Of a DNA stretch of 64,000 bases, positions 1 through 7,470 are shown in pieces (position 1 is the first letter of the stretch; every line of letters begins with the position of its first letter). The notes below the pieces were generated by a model. That model was not told where the DNA came from. It was given only the letters and a program-made list of their open reading frames with translations, and did not search any database. The translations under genes and the position numbers were made by a program. The DNA comes from Pseudoduganella sp. (GTDB lineage: Bacteria; Pseudomonadota; Gammaproteobacteria; Burkholderiales; Burkholderiaceae_D). Where the stretch lies: contig JAJTCO010000038.1 of NCBI GenBank assembly GCA_021323265.1, positions 1-64,000 of the forward strand, written 5' to 3'.

Positions 1-240
1 ATGCCGCGCGATCAGCACGCCGTCCTTGGTGGAGACCACGTCGGGCTCGATCGCATCCGCGCCCTGCTCGATGGCGCGCGCATACGCTTCCACCGTCTGT
101 TCCGGAATGTAGCCGCTGGCGCCGCGATGCGCGACCACCATTGCCGGCTTGCCATCCAGGGTGGGTAGTGGGGTTTGCCCCGAGCCGCCACATGCCGCCA
201 ATGCCGCGGCGGCCACTACGCCCGATACCGTCTTTTTCAT
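1..240 (-). CDS. Glycerophosphodiester phosphodiesterase, lipoprotein (5' part only)
   Basis: This is the N-terminal 80 residues of a gene that runs off the left edge of the window. The start codon is at 238-240 on the minus strand. The protein opens with a short basic signal peptide ending in a lipobox (LAAC), so it is probably an outer- or inner-membrane lipoprotein facing the periplasm. It continues with [15 protein letters not shown], the catalytic HRG motif of the GDPD/GlpQ family, and then a metal-binding EPDV segment. GlpQ-type enzymes hydrolyse deacylated phospholipids to glycerol-3-phosphate and an alcohol. The family call is firm; the substrate and the rest of the protein cannot be seen. 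Confidence 0.9.
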   Translation of the reverse strand, partial: MKKTVSGVVAAAALAACGGSGQTPLPTLDGKPAMVVAHRGASGYIPEQTVEAYARAIEQGADAIEPDVVSTKDGVLIARH

Positions 241-312
241 CACTGCCTCGTTAAAAGTGGAAAACGAGGCGGATTCTAGGTGGTAAAAATGACAAGCTTG
301 TGAATTAGCCCA

Positions 313-978
313 TCATGCCTTGGGTAACGCGCGCACCAGCTCCTTTTCCAGCTCTTCAAGGTTGTTTTGTGTGTTCTGCAGTGTTCCTTGCAGCTGGATG
401 ATGGCGTAATAAATACCGGTCCCATCGACCGTACCGAAGTCAACGTCCGCCGATTTATTGAGCAGGGCGGGAGCATCCAGCATGAGCTTCAAGCCATCGG
501 AAGTGCTCAACGCCGTATCACGCTGCAGTGCATACGCGCCGGCAAAGCGCTGCAGGCGGGACGGTTCGATCCAACTCGCCGCCTGGCTCGCGATGGCGAC
601 TTCCCACGCTTCGCGCCGGAAGGTCGGAGTCTGGACGCGCAAGCCGAACTGGCCTTCGCTGGTTTCTACCAAGTGCCGGAGCAGCAGTTTATTGTCCGCC
701 TTGTCGCGAATGTCCTGGTGCAGAACCTTGCGCAGCTTTGCCAGCCTGTCCGCTTCCAGCTGGTTCCTGCGCATGGACACGCGCAATTCTTCGAGATTGG
801 CGCGGAGCTCCGTTTCTATGCTGAGCTGAGCTACCTGCGCCCGGTGACGGTGGTGCCACAGCTGCGCCGCATGTTCCAATGCCAGCGCGGTCAAGATGCT
901 GACCACAATCATGGCAAACTCGCCGCTGAACGCTTTCATCGAAGCGAGCGCGCCCTTCTTGGGCATTTCCACATGCAT
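313..978 (-). CDS. Hypothetical membrane-anchored protein, 221 aa
   Basis: I do not recognise a family by name. One hydrophobic segment (about residues 20-38, FAMIVVSILTALALEHAAQLW) is followed by a helical region rich in Glu, Arg and Gln, likely to form a coiled coil (about 40-85), and a second short coiled-coil-like stretch near the C-terminus (NNLEELEKELVRA). The MKAFSGEFAMIVVSILTALALE start resembles small single-pass proteins common in proteobacteria. It stands alone between the GDPD gene and a 71-residue gene, both on the same strand. The start at 978 is the first ATG before the membrane segment. Function is unknown. Confidence 0.7.
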   Translation of the reverse strand: MHVEMPKKGALASMKAFSGEFAMIVVSILTALALEHAAQLWHHRHRAQVAQLSIETELRANLEELRVSMRRNQLEADRLAKLRKVLHQDIRDKADNKLLLRHLVETSEGQFGLRVQTPTFRREAWEVAIASQAASWIEPSRLQRFAGAYALQRDTALSTSDGLKLMLDAPALLNKSADVDFGTVDGTGIYYAIIQLQGTLQNTQNNLEELEKELVRALPKA

Positions 979-1068
979 TTTCCTGGCTCCTACAAATTTT
1001 TGGGGAGCGCAATATTACACTATTTACATGTAAAAATGAAAACACCGACCGGCGCCGGCGTCCGGGAA

Positions 1069-1284
1069 TCAGCGGCGTTGACCGCGTGCCAGGGATGCTT
1101 CGTACAGCGTCTTGGCATCCTTGTGCGCCTGGTCGACGGTGCGCAGCTTCTTGTCGTCGTCATGCCGAACGAAGAACCCGGCATCCTGGGCATCGACCAC
1201 CAGCTTCACCGCCGCAGCTTCTTTCAGGTTGTATTTTTCGAAGATCAGTGTGGTCACTTCGTCGAGGAATTCTTCATAGGTCAT
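1069..1284 (-). CDS. Small hypothetical protein, 71 aa
   Basis: A short soluble, charged protein with no signal peptide or membrane segment. It begins MTYEEFLDEVTTLIFEKY and ends in a basic LARGQRR tail; about a third of the residues are charged. A GGAG-like ribosome binding site (aaggagccatgcaatg read on the minus strand) precedes the ATG at 1284. It lies upstream of the 221-residue gene on the same strand but 90 bases away, so co-transcription is uncertain. I cannot name a family. Confidence 0.65.
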   Translation of the reverse strand: MTYEEFLDEVTTLIFEKYNLKEAAAVKLVVDAQDAGFFVRHDDDKKLRTVDQAHKDAKTLYEASLARGQRR

Positions 1285-1384
1285 TGCATGGCTCCTTGGC
1301 GCGAGGGCAGCATTATGCCGAAGTTATGACGATACGCGTACTTTTGTTGAAATAGGGTCGTCCACGCCGGTGCACGTCACGCAC

Positions 1385-1413
1385 TTGCGAAACATGTTTC
1401 AGGTCTATATAAT
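1385..1413 (+). promoter_or_regulatory. Sigma-70 promoter of tRNA-Lys
   Basis: A -35 box TTGCGA (1385-1390) and a perfect -10 box TATAAT (1408-1413) are separated by 17 bases and end 11 bases before the tRNA. This is the best housekeeping promoter match in the window. Confidence 0.8.
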
Positions 1414-1424
1414 TCGTGCCCTTC

Positions 1425-1500
1425 GGGTCGTTAGCTCAGTTGGTAGAGCAGCGGACTTTTAATCCGTTGGTCGCAGGTTCGAGCCCCGCACGGCCTACCA
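1425..1500 (+). tRNA. tRNA-Lys (anticodon TTT)
   Basis: A 76-base cloverleaf with encoded CCA. The D arm contains TAGCTCAGTTGGTAGAGCA. The anticodon stem GCGGA/TCCGT encloses the loop CTTTTAA, giving anticodon TTT (lysine). The T arm contains GGTTCGAGCCC. The acceptor stem is GGGTCGT with ACGGCCT and includes two G-T pairs. It has a strong promoter upstream and a hairpin terminator immediately downstream, so it is a single-gene transcription unit. Confidence 0.97.
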
Positions 1501-1512
1501 AGATATGCAAGG

Positions 1513-1546
1513 AAGCCCACGAATTTCGGTTCGTGGGCTTTTTTGT
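1513..1546 (+). terminator. Rho-independent terminator after tRNA-Lys
   Basis: A perfect 11-base stem (1513-1523 with 1530-1540, AAGCCCACGAA) has a six-base loop and runs into a T-rich tail (1539-1544). It starts 12 bases after the tRNA. Confidence 0.93.
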
Positions 1547-1735
1547 TTCTGCCCCATTTCCGTCTTCGCCGAGATTCCCGGCCCAGGTTGGACCGCCATC
1601 CGATGCGTGACAAAGTGCGCATCTTTCGTTTGCGCAAAATAGTATTCTTACAACTCATGGGCGGCTGCATCCCTCTGCGGCCATGTCGCGCCGGCTGATT
1701 CAACCGTTGGGCGTTTCTTCTGAGCACATATACGC

Positions 1736-2281
1736 ATGAAGACTCTAATCGCACTGATCACCTTCCTATCTGCCATTCCAGCGTTCGCCGAATCGCCACC
1801 GACCGAATTCGTCACACAGGTACTTGAGCCCACCGGCGGCAAGATTGTCCGTCCGAAGTCCTGGTTCTATGCTGAAGGCCATCGCGAATCGATGTATATG
1901 TGGACGCTCTCGCGAGAAGACATGACCGGTAATCGTCCGTACACAACCGGGGTCCGGATTCAAACGTTTGTCGGCGTCAAGGACGGGACGGGCAAGACCG
2001 CCAAAGAGTTCATCCTTGATTTTGTCGCCGCAAAGAAGAAGAGCGCACAGGTCCTGCGCAGTTGCGCCGAGCAGGATCAAGGGCTATTCACCCGCATATG
2101 CCTCGAAACCGAGGAAGGCTCACACCGTATTCTCTACTCACTCTTCTGGGGCAGCAGCGGCCTGGACATCGCTGTCGTCTCGATCGCAGGTACGACGAAG
2201 GAGCTATGGCCTACATTCGCGCCAACTTTTCAGAAAATGGGCGATTTCGAACTGATCGACATGAAGCGATTCTCAAACTGA
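1736..2281 (+). CDS. Hypothetical secreted protein, 181 aa
   Basis: The protein begins with a clear Sec signal peptide (MKTLIALITFLSAIPAFA, cleavage after AFA) and is otherwise soluble, so it should be periplasmic or exported. Two cysteines in the mature part (around 120-130) could form a disulfide. It resembles no family I can name. It sits in an AT-richer stretch just after the tRNA-Lys, with a lipoprotein gene downstream on the same strand 134 bases away. Base composition unlike its neighbours and adjacency to a tRNA suggest recent acquisition, but no integrase or duplicated tRNA end is visible. Confidence 0.7.
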   Translation: MKTLIALITFLSAIPAFAESPPTEFVTQVLEPTGGKIVRPKSWFYAEGHRESMYMWTLSREDMTGNRPYTTGVRIQTFVGVKDGTGKTAKEFILDFVAAKKKSAQVLRSCAEQDQGLFTRICLETEEGSHRILYSLFWGSSGLDIAVVSIAGTTKELWPTFAPTFQKMGDFELIDMKRFSN

Positions 2282-2415
2282 ACCGGACGCCAGAAACGGT
2301 GTATGTTGTAGTTCTCGTGCATTGCACGCCCTTTGACAAATTCAGCAAACGGGCGTGCCAAAAGAAATCAGCTCCCCCCAGCAAGTTCAACCGGCACTTT
2401 CACTGGAGGCACAAA

Positions 2416-3075
2416 ATGCGCTTTCTGAAATCATTGACTACAACATTGGCTGCTAGCGTCTTGATGGTTGGTTGCACTGGCATTCCCTACGATCCTAGAA
2501 CAAACAACGACGTAACACCGCCAGATATCGGCTTACATATTGAGGGGCAGCGTTTGGATAGCGTCTATAAGCCAAATCCAGACCCGACAGACTCGCAATG
2601 CTTCCCTAAGCAGAGCGACTTCTGCCCGAACCTTCGCATTACACCGGTCGATGTCGGGGCTCGTGTTCTCGGTCGACCCACTGTGTCCATTCAGATTCAT
2701 GAAAACGGAGAAGCAAGCGTGCTTGCGACTGCAAAAGATAGCGGGAGCGGAATAAGTAAAATCAGGCTGAGTTGCCAACGACAGGTGTACTACAACTGGG
2801 ACGCAACCAACCAAACAGAGTCGAATGCTGTCCTGCCGCCCGACGTCATCGAGCAAACCAACCAGATCAGCAGTGGACGCGTGCCTGAATCAGGAATTCT
2901 CCAGAAAGTACTGAATATGCATGGGCAAATGCTCTTCCAGAACGCAGGCGGCCACCCCACGCGGGGACATCGCGTCGCCGTCAAGTGCAGTGCGGAGGCA
3001 AGCAATTTCAATGGTTTTAGCGTCCAAAGTGACGCTGTCGTGATCTGGGCCCAGGACCGTTCAATTCAACCTTAG
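2416..3075 (+). CDS. Hypothetical lipoprotein, 219 aa
   Basis: I chose the ATG at 2416 because it gives a signal peptide ending in a lipobox (LMVGC, cysteine about residue 20) and is preceded by GGAGG at 2405-2409. The open frame extends further upstream to 2062 but that part overlaps the previous gene and is not signal-like. The mature protein is about 200 residues, polar, with several cysteines and a region (SGISKIRLSC) that looks like a beta-sandwich. No family is recognised. Base composition is noticeably more AT-rich than in the rest of the window. Confidence 0.75.
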   Translation: MRFLKSLTTTLAASVLMVGCTGIPYDPRTNNDVTPPDIGLHIEGQRLDSVYKPNPDPTDSQCFPKQSDFCPNLRITPVDVGARVLGRPTVSIQIHENGEASVLATAKDSGSGISKIRLSCQRQVYYNWDATNQTESNAVLPPDVIEQTNQISSGRVPESGILQKVLNMHGQMLFQNAGGHPTRGHRVAVKCSAEASNFNGFSVQSDAVVIWAQDRSIQP

Positions 3076-3169
3076 TCTGCGCCGCTGACACGGTGTCGAT
3101 TTCGTGTGTCTTCAAACGTCGTAAGGATGCAGCACCGATTGCCATTCCATCCTGACCAAGGAATACACC

Positions 3170-3568
3170 ATGAAAAAGCAGATCGTCCTCAACCTGCCAG
3201 TGAAGGACCTGGACAAGTCCAAAGCCTTCTTTTCCGCACTCGGCTTTACTTTCAACGACCGATTCAGCGGCGAGAACGCAGCGTTCATGAACATCGTCGG
3301 CGACACCGTCCAGGCCATGCTGACGACCGAGCCTTTCTTCAAGTCCCTGATCGACAAACCCGTCGCGCAGGCGAAGGAAGCCAACGAAATCGTCATCTGC
3401 CTGAGTTGCGAAAGCCGGGAAGAAGTCGATACCCTTATCGCCAAGGCCGTTGCCGCTGGCGGTCGCACGCCACATCCGCCAGAGGACCATGGCTTCATGT
3501 ACGACCAGGGTTTCGAAGATATCGATGGCCACCTTTGGAACCTGGTCTGGGCGGCGCCCGAGACGTAG
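3170..3568 (+). CDS. VOC (glyoxalase/bleomycin-resistance) family protein
   Basis: A 132-residue protein with the vicinal-oxygen-chelate layout: an N-terminal beta strand (QIVLNLPVKDL), the helix motif DKSKAFFSALGF, and a C-terminal HGFMYDQGFEDIDGHLWNLVW that carries the usual terminal Asp/His-containing metal or substrate pocket and the DGHLW signature. Single-domain VOC proteins act as dimers in isomerisation, extradiol cleavage or antibiotic binding; the particular reaction cannot be told here. The start at 3170 is the one that aligns with the first strand. It is followed 69 bases later by a YciI-like gene. Confidence 0.88.
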   Translation: MKKQIVLNLPVKDLDKSKAFFSALGFTFNDRFSGENAAFMNIVGDTVQAMLTTEPFFKSLIDKPVAQAKEANEIVICLSCESREEVDTLIAKAVAAGGRTPHPPEDHGFMYDQGFEDIDGHLWNLVWAAPET

Positions 3569-3637
3569 GCCTGAGCTACACGATTAGGTGCGACTCAGCC
3601 TATACTTGACGTCCCCTACCTTTTTAAGAGGCCACCA

Positions 3638-3940
3638 ATGCACTATGTCCTGATCTACGACTATGCCCCTGACTACCTGGAACGCCGCGCCGATTTTCGT
3701 GACGCGCACCTGAAACTGGCGTGGGATTCGCATTCGCGCGGCGAGTTCCAGCTGGGAGGTGTGCTGGCCGATCCCGTCGACAGTGCGCTATTGTGGTTCA
3801 AGGCGGATTCGCCCGCCGTGGTGGAGGAATTCGTCGCCAAAGATCCTTACGTTAAGAATGGCCTGGTGCTGAAATGGCGCATCCGTCCATGGATGACGGT
3901 GGCCGGGGCGCTGGCCGAAGCGCCTATCCACCCTGCCTGA
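3638..3940 (+). CDS. YciI family protein
   Basis: A 100-residue protein that fits the YciI/YCII ferredoxin-like fold: it starts with MHYVLIYDYAPDYLERRADF, has a conserved His in RDAHLKLAWDS, and the C-terminal pattern VVEEFVAKDPYVKNGLVLKWRIRPW, in which the D-P-Y is typical. Members are small, often enzyme-like proteins of uncertain reaction. It is probably an independent gene or lies with the VOC gene upstream. Confidence 0.85.
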   Translation: MHYVLIYDYAPDYLERRADFRDAHLKLAWDSHSRGEFQLGGVLADPVDSALLWFKADSPAVVEEFVAKDPYVKNGLVLKWRIRPWMTVAGALAEAPIHPA

Positions 3941-4014
3941 CAGAGGCGGCTCTACAGGCTTCACGCGGCGAGGATTTTATGAGACATTGAACCTTTCCCG
4001 CCACGGAGCCAGAA

Positions 4015-5079
4015 ATGACCCTGCAGGAGCATTGCCGTATCGAGCCGTTGGAACAGGCGCATGCGCTGCATGCGAGCTTCTACACTGAAGCGCAGTGGTT
4101 GGAATTCGAGCAGCGGGAAGTCTTCGGGCGCAGTTGGCAACTGGCGGCGCATACGGGCGAACTGCAGGCTGCGGGCGACCATGTGGTGGGCGATGTCGCA
4201 GGCAAGCCTGTCATCATCGTGCGCCAGCCCGATGGCAGCCTGCAGGCATTCTTCAACGTCTGCCGCCACCGTGCCGGGCCGCTGGCCACCTGCAACGGCA
4301 AAGGGGCGCGGGCGCTGCACTGCAAGTACCACGGCTGGACCTATGAACTGAACGGCGAGTTGCGCGCTGCGACTGAAATGCAGGATGCCCATGGCTTCGA
4401 CAAGTCCGCCATTCGCCTGCCCCGCATTCAGGTTCGCGAGTGGCAGGGCCTGGTCTTCCTGGCGCTCGATGCGGACACGCCGCCGTTCGAGCAGGTCTTT
4501 GCCGGCATTTCGGAGCGAATCACTCCGACCGACCTGTCGCTCATGCGCTTTGCCAAGCGCGATACCTACAAGCTCGAATGCAACTGGAAGGTCTACATCG
4601 ACAATTTCCTGGAGGGCTATCACTTGCCCTTCGTGCATCCCGGCCTGTCCAAGGTGCTTGATTACCGCGTCTACGATACCGAGCTGGCCGAGTGGCATTC
4701 GCTGCAGCATTCGCCGCTGCGCAACAACGACGGCATCTACGGCGACGGCAACGCCTGGTACTACTTCATTTACCCGAACACCATGCTGAACATCACGCCG
4801 GGGCGGCTGCAGACCAACCGCATCCTGCCGGCGGGCCACGGCCATTGCATCGTGGAGTTCGACTATTACTACACCGACGACCCGGAAGTGCAGGCGCGCG
4901 TGCAGGCCGAACAAGCCTTCAGCGACGAGATCCAGGCGGAGGACATCAGCATCTGCGAGCGCGTCCAGCAAGGCCTGGCGTCGGGCTCGTACAGCGCGGG
5001 GCGCCTGAACCCCAGGCGCGAGAGCGGCGTTTGGCATTTCCAGAACCTGCTGCGCGCCGCCTATGCACGCCACGGATAA
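4015..5079 (+). CDS. Rieske aromatic ring-hydroxylating oxygenase alpha subunit
   Basis: A 354-residue oxygenase. The N-terminal Rieske domain binds a [2Fe-2S] cluster through C83-x-H85 (CRHRAGPL) and C103-x2-H106 (CKYHGW). The C-terminal SRPBCC domain holds the mononuclear iron site, with DNFLEGYHLPFVH giving H203 and H208; an acidic third ligand is expected in the EDISICERVQ segment. Length and the single-subunit arrangement resemble choline/carnitine monooxygenase-type enzymes, which demethylate or hydroxylate quaternary amines, but the substrate is not shown. No reductase gene is nearby. The gene overlaps the following permease by 17 bases, so uptake and oxidation of the same nitrogen compound is plausible. 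Confidence 0.9.
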   Translation: MTLQEHCRIEPLEQAHALHASFYTEAQWLEFEQREVFGRSWQLAAHTGELQAAGDHVVGDVAGKPVIIVRQPDGSLQAFFNVCRHRAGPLATCNGKGARALHCKYHGWTYELNGELRAATEMQDAHGFDKSAIRLPRIQVREWQGLVFLALDADTPPFEQVFAGISERITPTDLSLMRFAKRDTYKLECNWKVYIDNFLEGYHLPFVHPGLSKVLDYRVYDTELAEWHSLQHSPLRNNDGIYGDGNAWYYFIYPNTMLNITPGRLQTNRILPAGHGHCIVEFDYYYTDDPEVQARVQAEQAFSDEIQAEDISICERVQQGLASGSYSAGRLNPRRESGVWHFQNLLRAAYARHG

Positions 5080-6424
5080 AGCCGCGAAGCCGCTCGGCTT
5101 CTGGATGTGCACCTCGCTAATCGTTGGCAACATGATTGGCATGGGCATCTTCATGCTGCCCGCCGCGCTGGCGCCTTACGGCAGGAATGCCTTTGCCGGC
5201 TGGGCCATCACCGTCATCGGCTGCCTGTTCATCGCCCACGTCTTCGCCCGCCTGGCGCGCGCCATGCCGGAGGAAGATGGGCCATACGGCTATTGCCGGC
5301 GCGCCTTCGGCAACGGCGTCGCCTTCTTCACCATGTGGTGCTACTGGGTGTCGATCTGGGTCACCAATGCGGCCTTGGCGATCGGCATCGTCGGCTACCT
5401 GAGTACCCTGTTGCCGGGCCTGTCCGCCCACCCTGCCCTGGCGCCGCTGGCGGCCATGGGCCTGGTCTGGTTCTTCGTGCTGGTCAGCCTGCGCGGTGCG
5501 CTGGCGTCGGGCCGCGTGCAGCTCGCTTCGGCGGCGCTCAAGCTGCTGCCGATGGGGGCCATCGTGCTGCTGGGCGTTTGGATTTACGCGACCAATGATG
5601 CAGCGTACGCCGCCAACTTGCCGGCTACCCCGTTCACACTGGACGGTACAGCCGCTGCCGGCACCATCGCACTGTTTGCCATGCTGGGCGTGGAATGCGC
5701 GGCGCTGCCCGCCACCAAGGTGCACGCACCGGAACGCACCATCCCGCGCGCGACCATTGCCGGGACGCTGATCGCGGCCGCCGTGTACGTATCGGTGTGC
5801 GCAATACCGCTCCTATTGCTGCCGCAGCAGGAACTGGCGGCGTCAAACGCGCCCTTCGTCGACCTGTTCCGCCGCTACTGGGACACTGGCAGCGGCAACT
5901 GGCTCGCCCTGGCCGTCATCATCAGCGGCCTGGGGGCGCTGAACGGCTGGACCATGCTGGCCGGCGAGGTGACGGCTTCCATGGCGGCGCACGGCATTTT
6001 CCCGGCGCTGCTGAAGACGCCCAACCGGCATGGGGCACCGTTCTGGTCGCTGCTGCTGATGGGGGTCCTGGCCAGCGCCATGATCGCCATGAACTACAGC
6101 CGCACGCTGGCCGAGGGCTTCACCTTCCTGACCCTGGTGGTGACGGCGGCCAGCATGCCGCTGTACCTGGTGGGCGGCGCGGCAGTGTTCAAGCTGCACC
6201 GGCGCGGGGTCCTGTCGCGCGGCGCGGCGCTCTCGATCAGCGCAGTGATGACGTGTGTGTTCTCCCTGTGGGCCTTCTACGGCATGGGCCGCGAAGCCTT
6301 CTGGTGGGGCATGGCGCTGGGTGCGGTCAGCCTGCCGGTGTTCTGGCTGGCGCGCTGGCGGCAGAAGTCGCTGCTGGCGCGAGCGGCTGCAGGCAATACG
6401 CCACCAGCAGCAGCGCCGCCGTGA
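5063..6424 (+). CDS. APC-superfamily amino acid permease (AdiC-like)
   Basis: A 453-residue inner-membrane transporter with about 12 hydrophobic segments. The TM1 sequence IVGNMIGMGIFMLP contains the unwound GxG helix of amino acid/polyamine antiporters of the arginine/agmatine (AdiC) group. Its ATG lies inside the end of the Rieske oxygenase gene (17-base overlap), indicating translational coupling. Its own 3' end overlaps the convergent hydroxylase gene by 98 bases. The substrate is probably an amino acid or amine; exchange or uptake cannot be decided from sequence. Confidence 0.88.
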   Translation: MHATDKAAKPLGFWMCTSLIVGNMIGMGIFMLPAALAPYGRNAFAGWAITVIGCLFIAHVFARLARAMPEEDGPYGYCRRAFGNGVAFFTMWCYWVSIWVTNAALAIGIVGYLSTLLPGLSAHPALAPLAAMGLVWFFVLVSLRGALASGRVQLASAALKLLPMGAIVLLGVWIYATNDAAYAANLPATPFTLDGTAAAGTIALFAMLGVECAALPATKVHAPERTIPRATIAGTLIAAAVYVSVCAIPLLLLPQQELAASNAPFVDLFRRYWDTGSGNWLALAVIISGLGALNGWTMLAGEVTASMAAHGIFPALLKTPNRHGAPFWSLLLMGVLASAMIAMNYSRTLAEGFTFLTLVVTAASMPLYLVGGAAVFKLHRRGVLSRGAALSISAVMTCVFSLWAFYGMGREAFWWGMALGAVSLPVFWLARWRQKSLLARAAAGNTPPAAAPP

Positions 6425-7451
6425 CCGCGCCGACCAGGCCCAGTTTGGGCCACAGCGACAGCGTGGCGGCATGCGTGATCAAGTGGTTCTGCAACGCCAC
6501 GGCTGCGGCGAAGCAAAGCACTGCGGCAACCGTCCAGCGTGTGCCGCGCGTGCTGGCGCGCGTGGCAGTGTAGATGCGGCCGGTCGGCAGCTCAAACGGC
6601 GGCCAGGGATCGGCCGCGGCCACGTCGGCCGGGCGCCAGCCGGTGTGGCGGAACCACAGAGTGAGCTTGTCGCGCCAGCGCGCGGTGCGCAGCGCGTCGT
6701 GCCACATCACGGCTGGCCAGGCGAATTGCGCCCAAATGGCGTTCCACCCCGGCGCGCCTTTGCGCACGCCGTAGACGCATTCCTCGCCCTCCTCGATCCA
6801 GCTGCCGAACAGGCGGTCCCACAGCATCAGCGTGGCGCCGTAATTGCGGTCCAGGTAAACGTCGTTGACGGCGTGGTGCACACGGTGTGCACTGGGCGTG
6901 TTCAGGATGCCTTCGATCAGTGGCACGCGGCCCACCAGGCGGGTGTGGATCCAGAACTGGTAGAACTTGCTCAGTGTGAGCTGGATGATGAACACGCCGG
7001 GCGGGCAGCCGAGCAGCGCCAGCAGCATGAACAGCGGGGCGTGGAAGGCGTCCTGGAAGGCGCCCTGGCGCAGCGCCGTGGTCAGGTTGAATTCTTCGCT
7101 CTGGTGGTGCGGTGCATGCACGGCCCACAGGAAATTGATCTCGTGCGACCAGCGGTGGGCCCAATAGTAGACGAAGTCGAACGCGAGAAAGGACCAGATC
7201 CAGGTCCAGGCCGAATCGGGCGCGGACTGCCACGGCGCCAGGTGGTGGAAGACCCAACCATAGGCCAGCAGCATGGCGGACTTGGTGAAGACTTCCAGCG
7301 TGACGGTCCAGATGCCGCAAGCCATGCTGGTCATGCTGTCGGCCAGGGTGTAGGCCTTCATGCGCCGGCGCAGCGCCAGCCAGGCTTCCGCTGCGATCAT
7401 TACCAGGAAAACCGGCGTGGCCGCCGCTACCAGGGCATTGTTATCGAGCAT
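6327..7451 (-). CDS. Sterol desaturase / fatty acid hydroxylase family protein
   Basis: A 374-residue membrane protein with the full set of di-iron histidine clusters: HRWSH at 99-103, HAPHH at 112-116 and HRVHH at 189-193, plus hydrophobic segments before and between them. Such enzymes hydroxylate or desaturate lipids at the membrane. The C-terminal 110 residues contain further hydrophobic helices, which many bacterial members have. The stop codon lies inside the convergent permease gene, giving an unusual 98-base tail-to-tail coding overlap. The start at 7451 is only 19 bases from the end of the next upstream gene, so the two are probably co-transcribed. Confidence 0.9.
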   Translation of the reverse strand: MLDNNALVAAATPVFLVMIAAEAWLALRRRMKAYTLADSMTSMACGIWTVTLEVFTKSAMLLAYGWVFHHLAPWQSAPDSAWTWIWSFLAFDFVYYWAHRWSHEINFLWAVHAPHHQSEEFNLTTALRQGAFQDAFHAPLFMLLALLGCPPGVFIIQLTLSKFYQFWIHTRLVGRVPLIEGILNTPSAHRVHHAVNDVYLDRNYGATLMLWDRLFGSWIEEGEECVYGVRKGAPGWNAIWAQFAWPAVMWHDALRTARWRDKLTLWFRHTGWRPADVAAADPWPPFELPTGRIYTATRASTRGTRWTVAAVLCFAAAVALQNHLITHAATLSLWPKLGLVGAVTAALLLVAYCLQPLAPAATSAASAPARTPAG

Positions 7452-7470
7452 GGACAGGTTTGGTCTCCGA

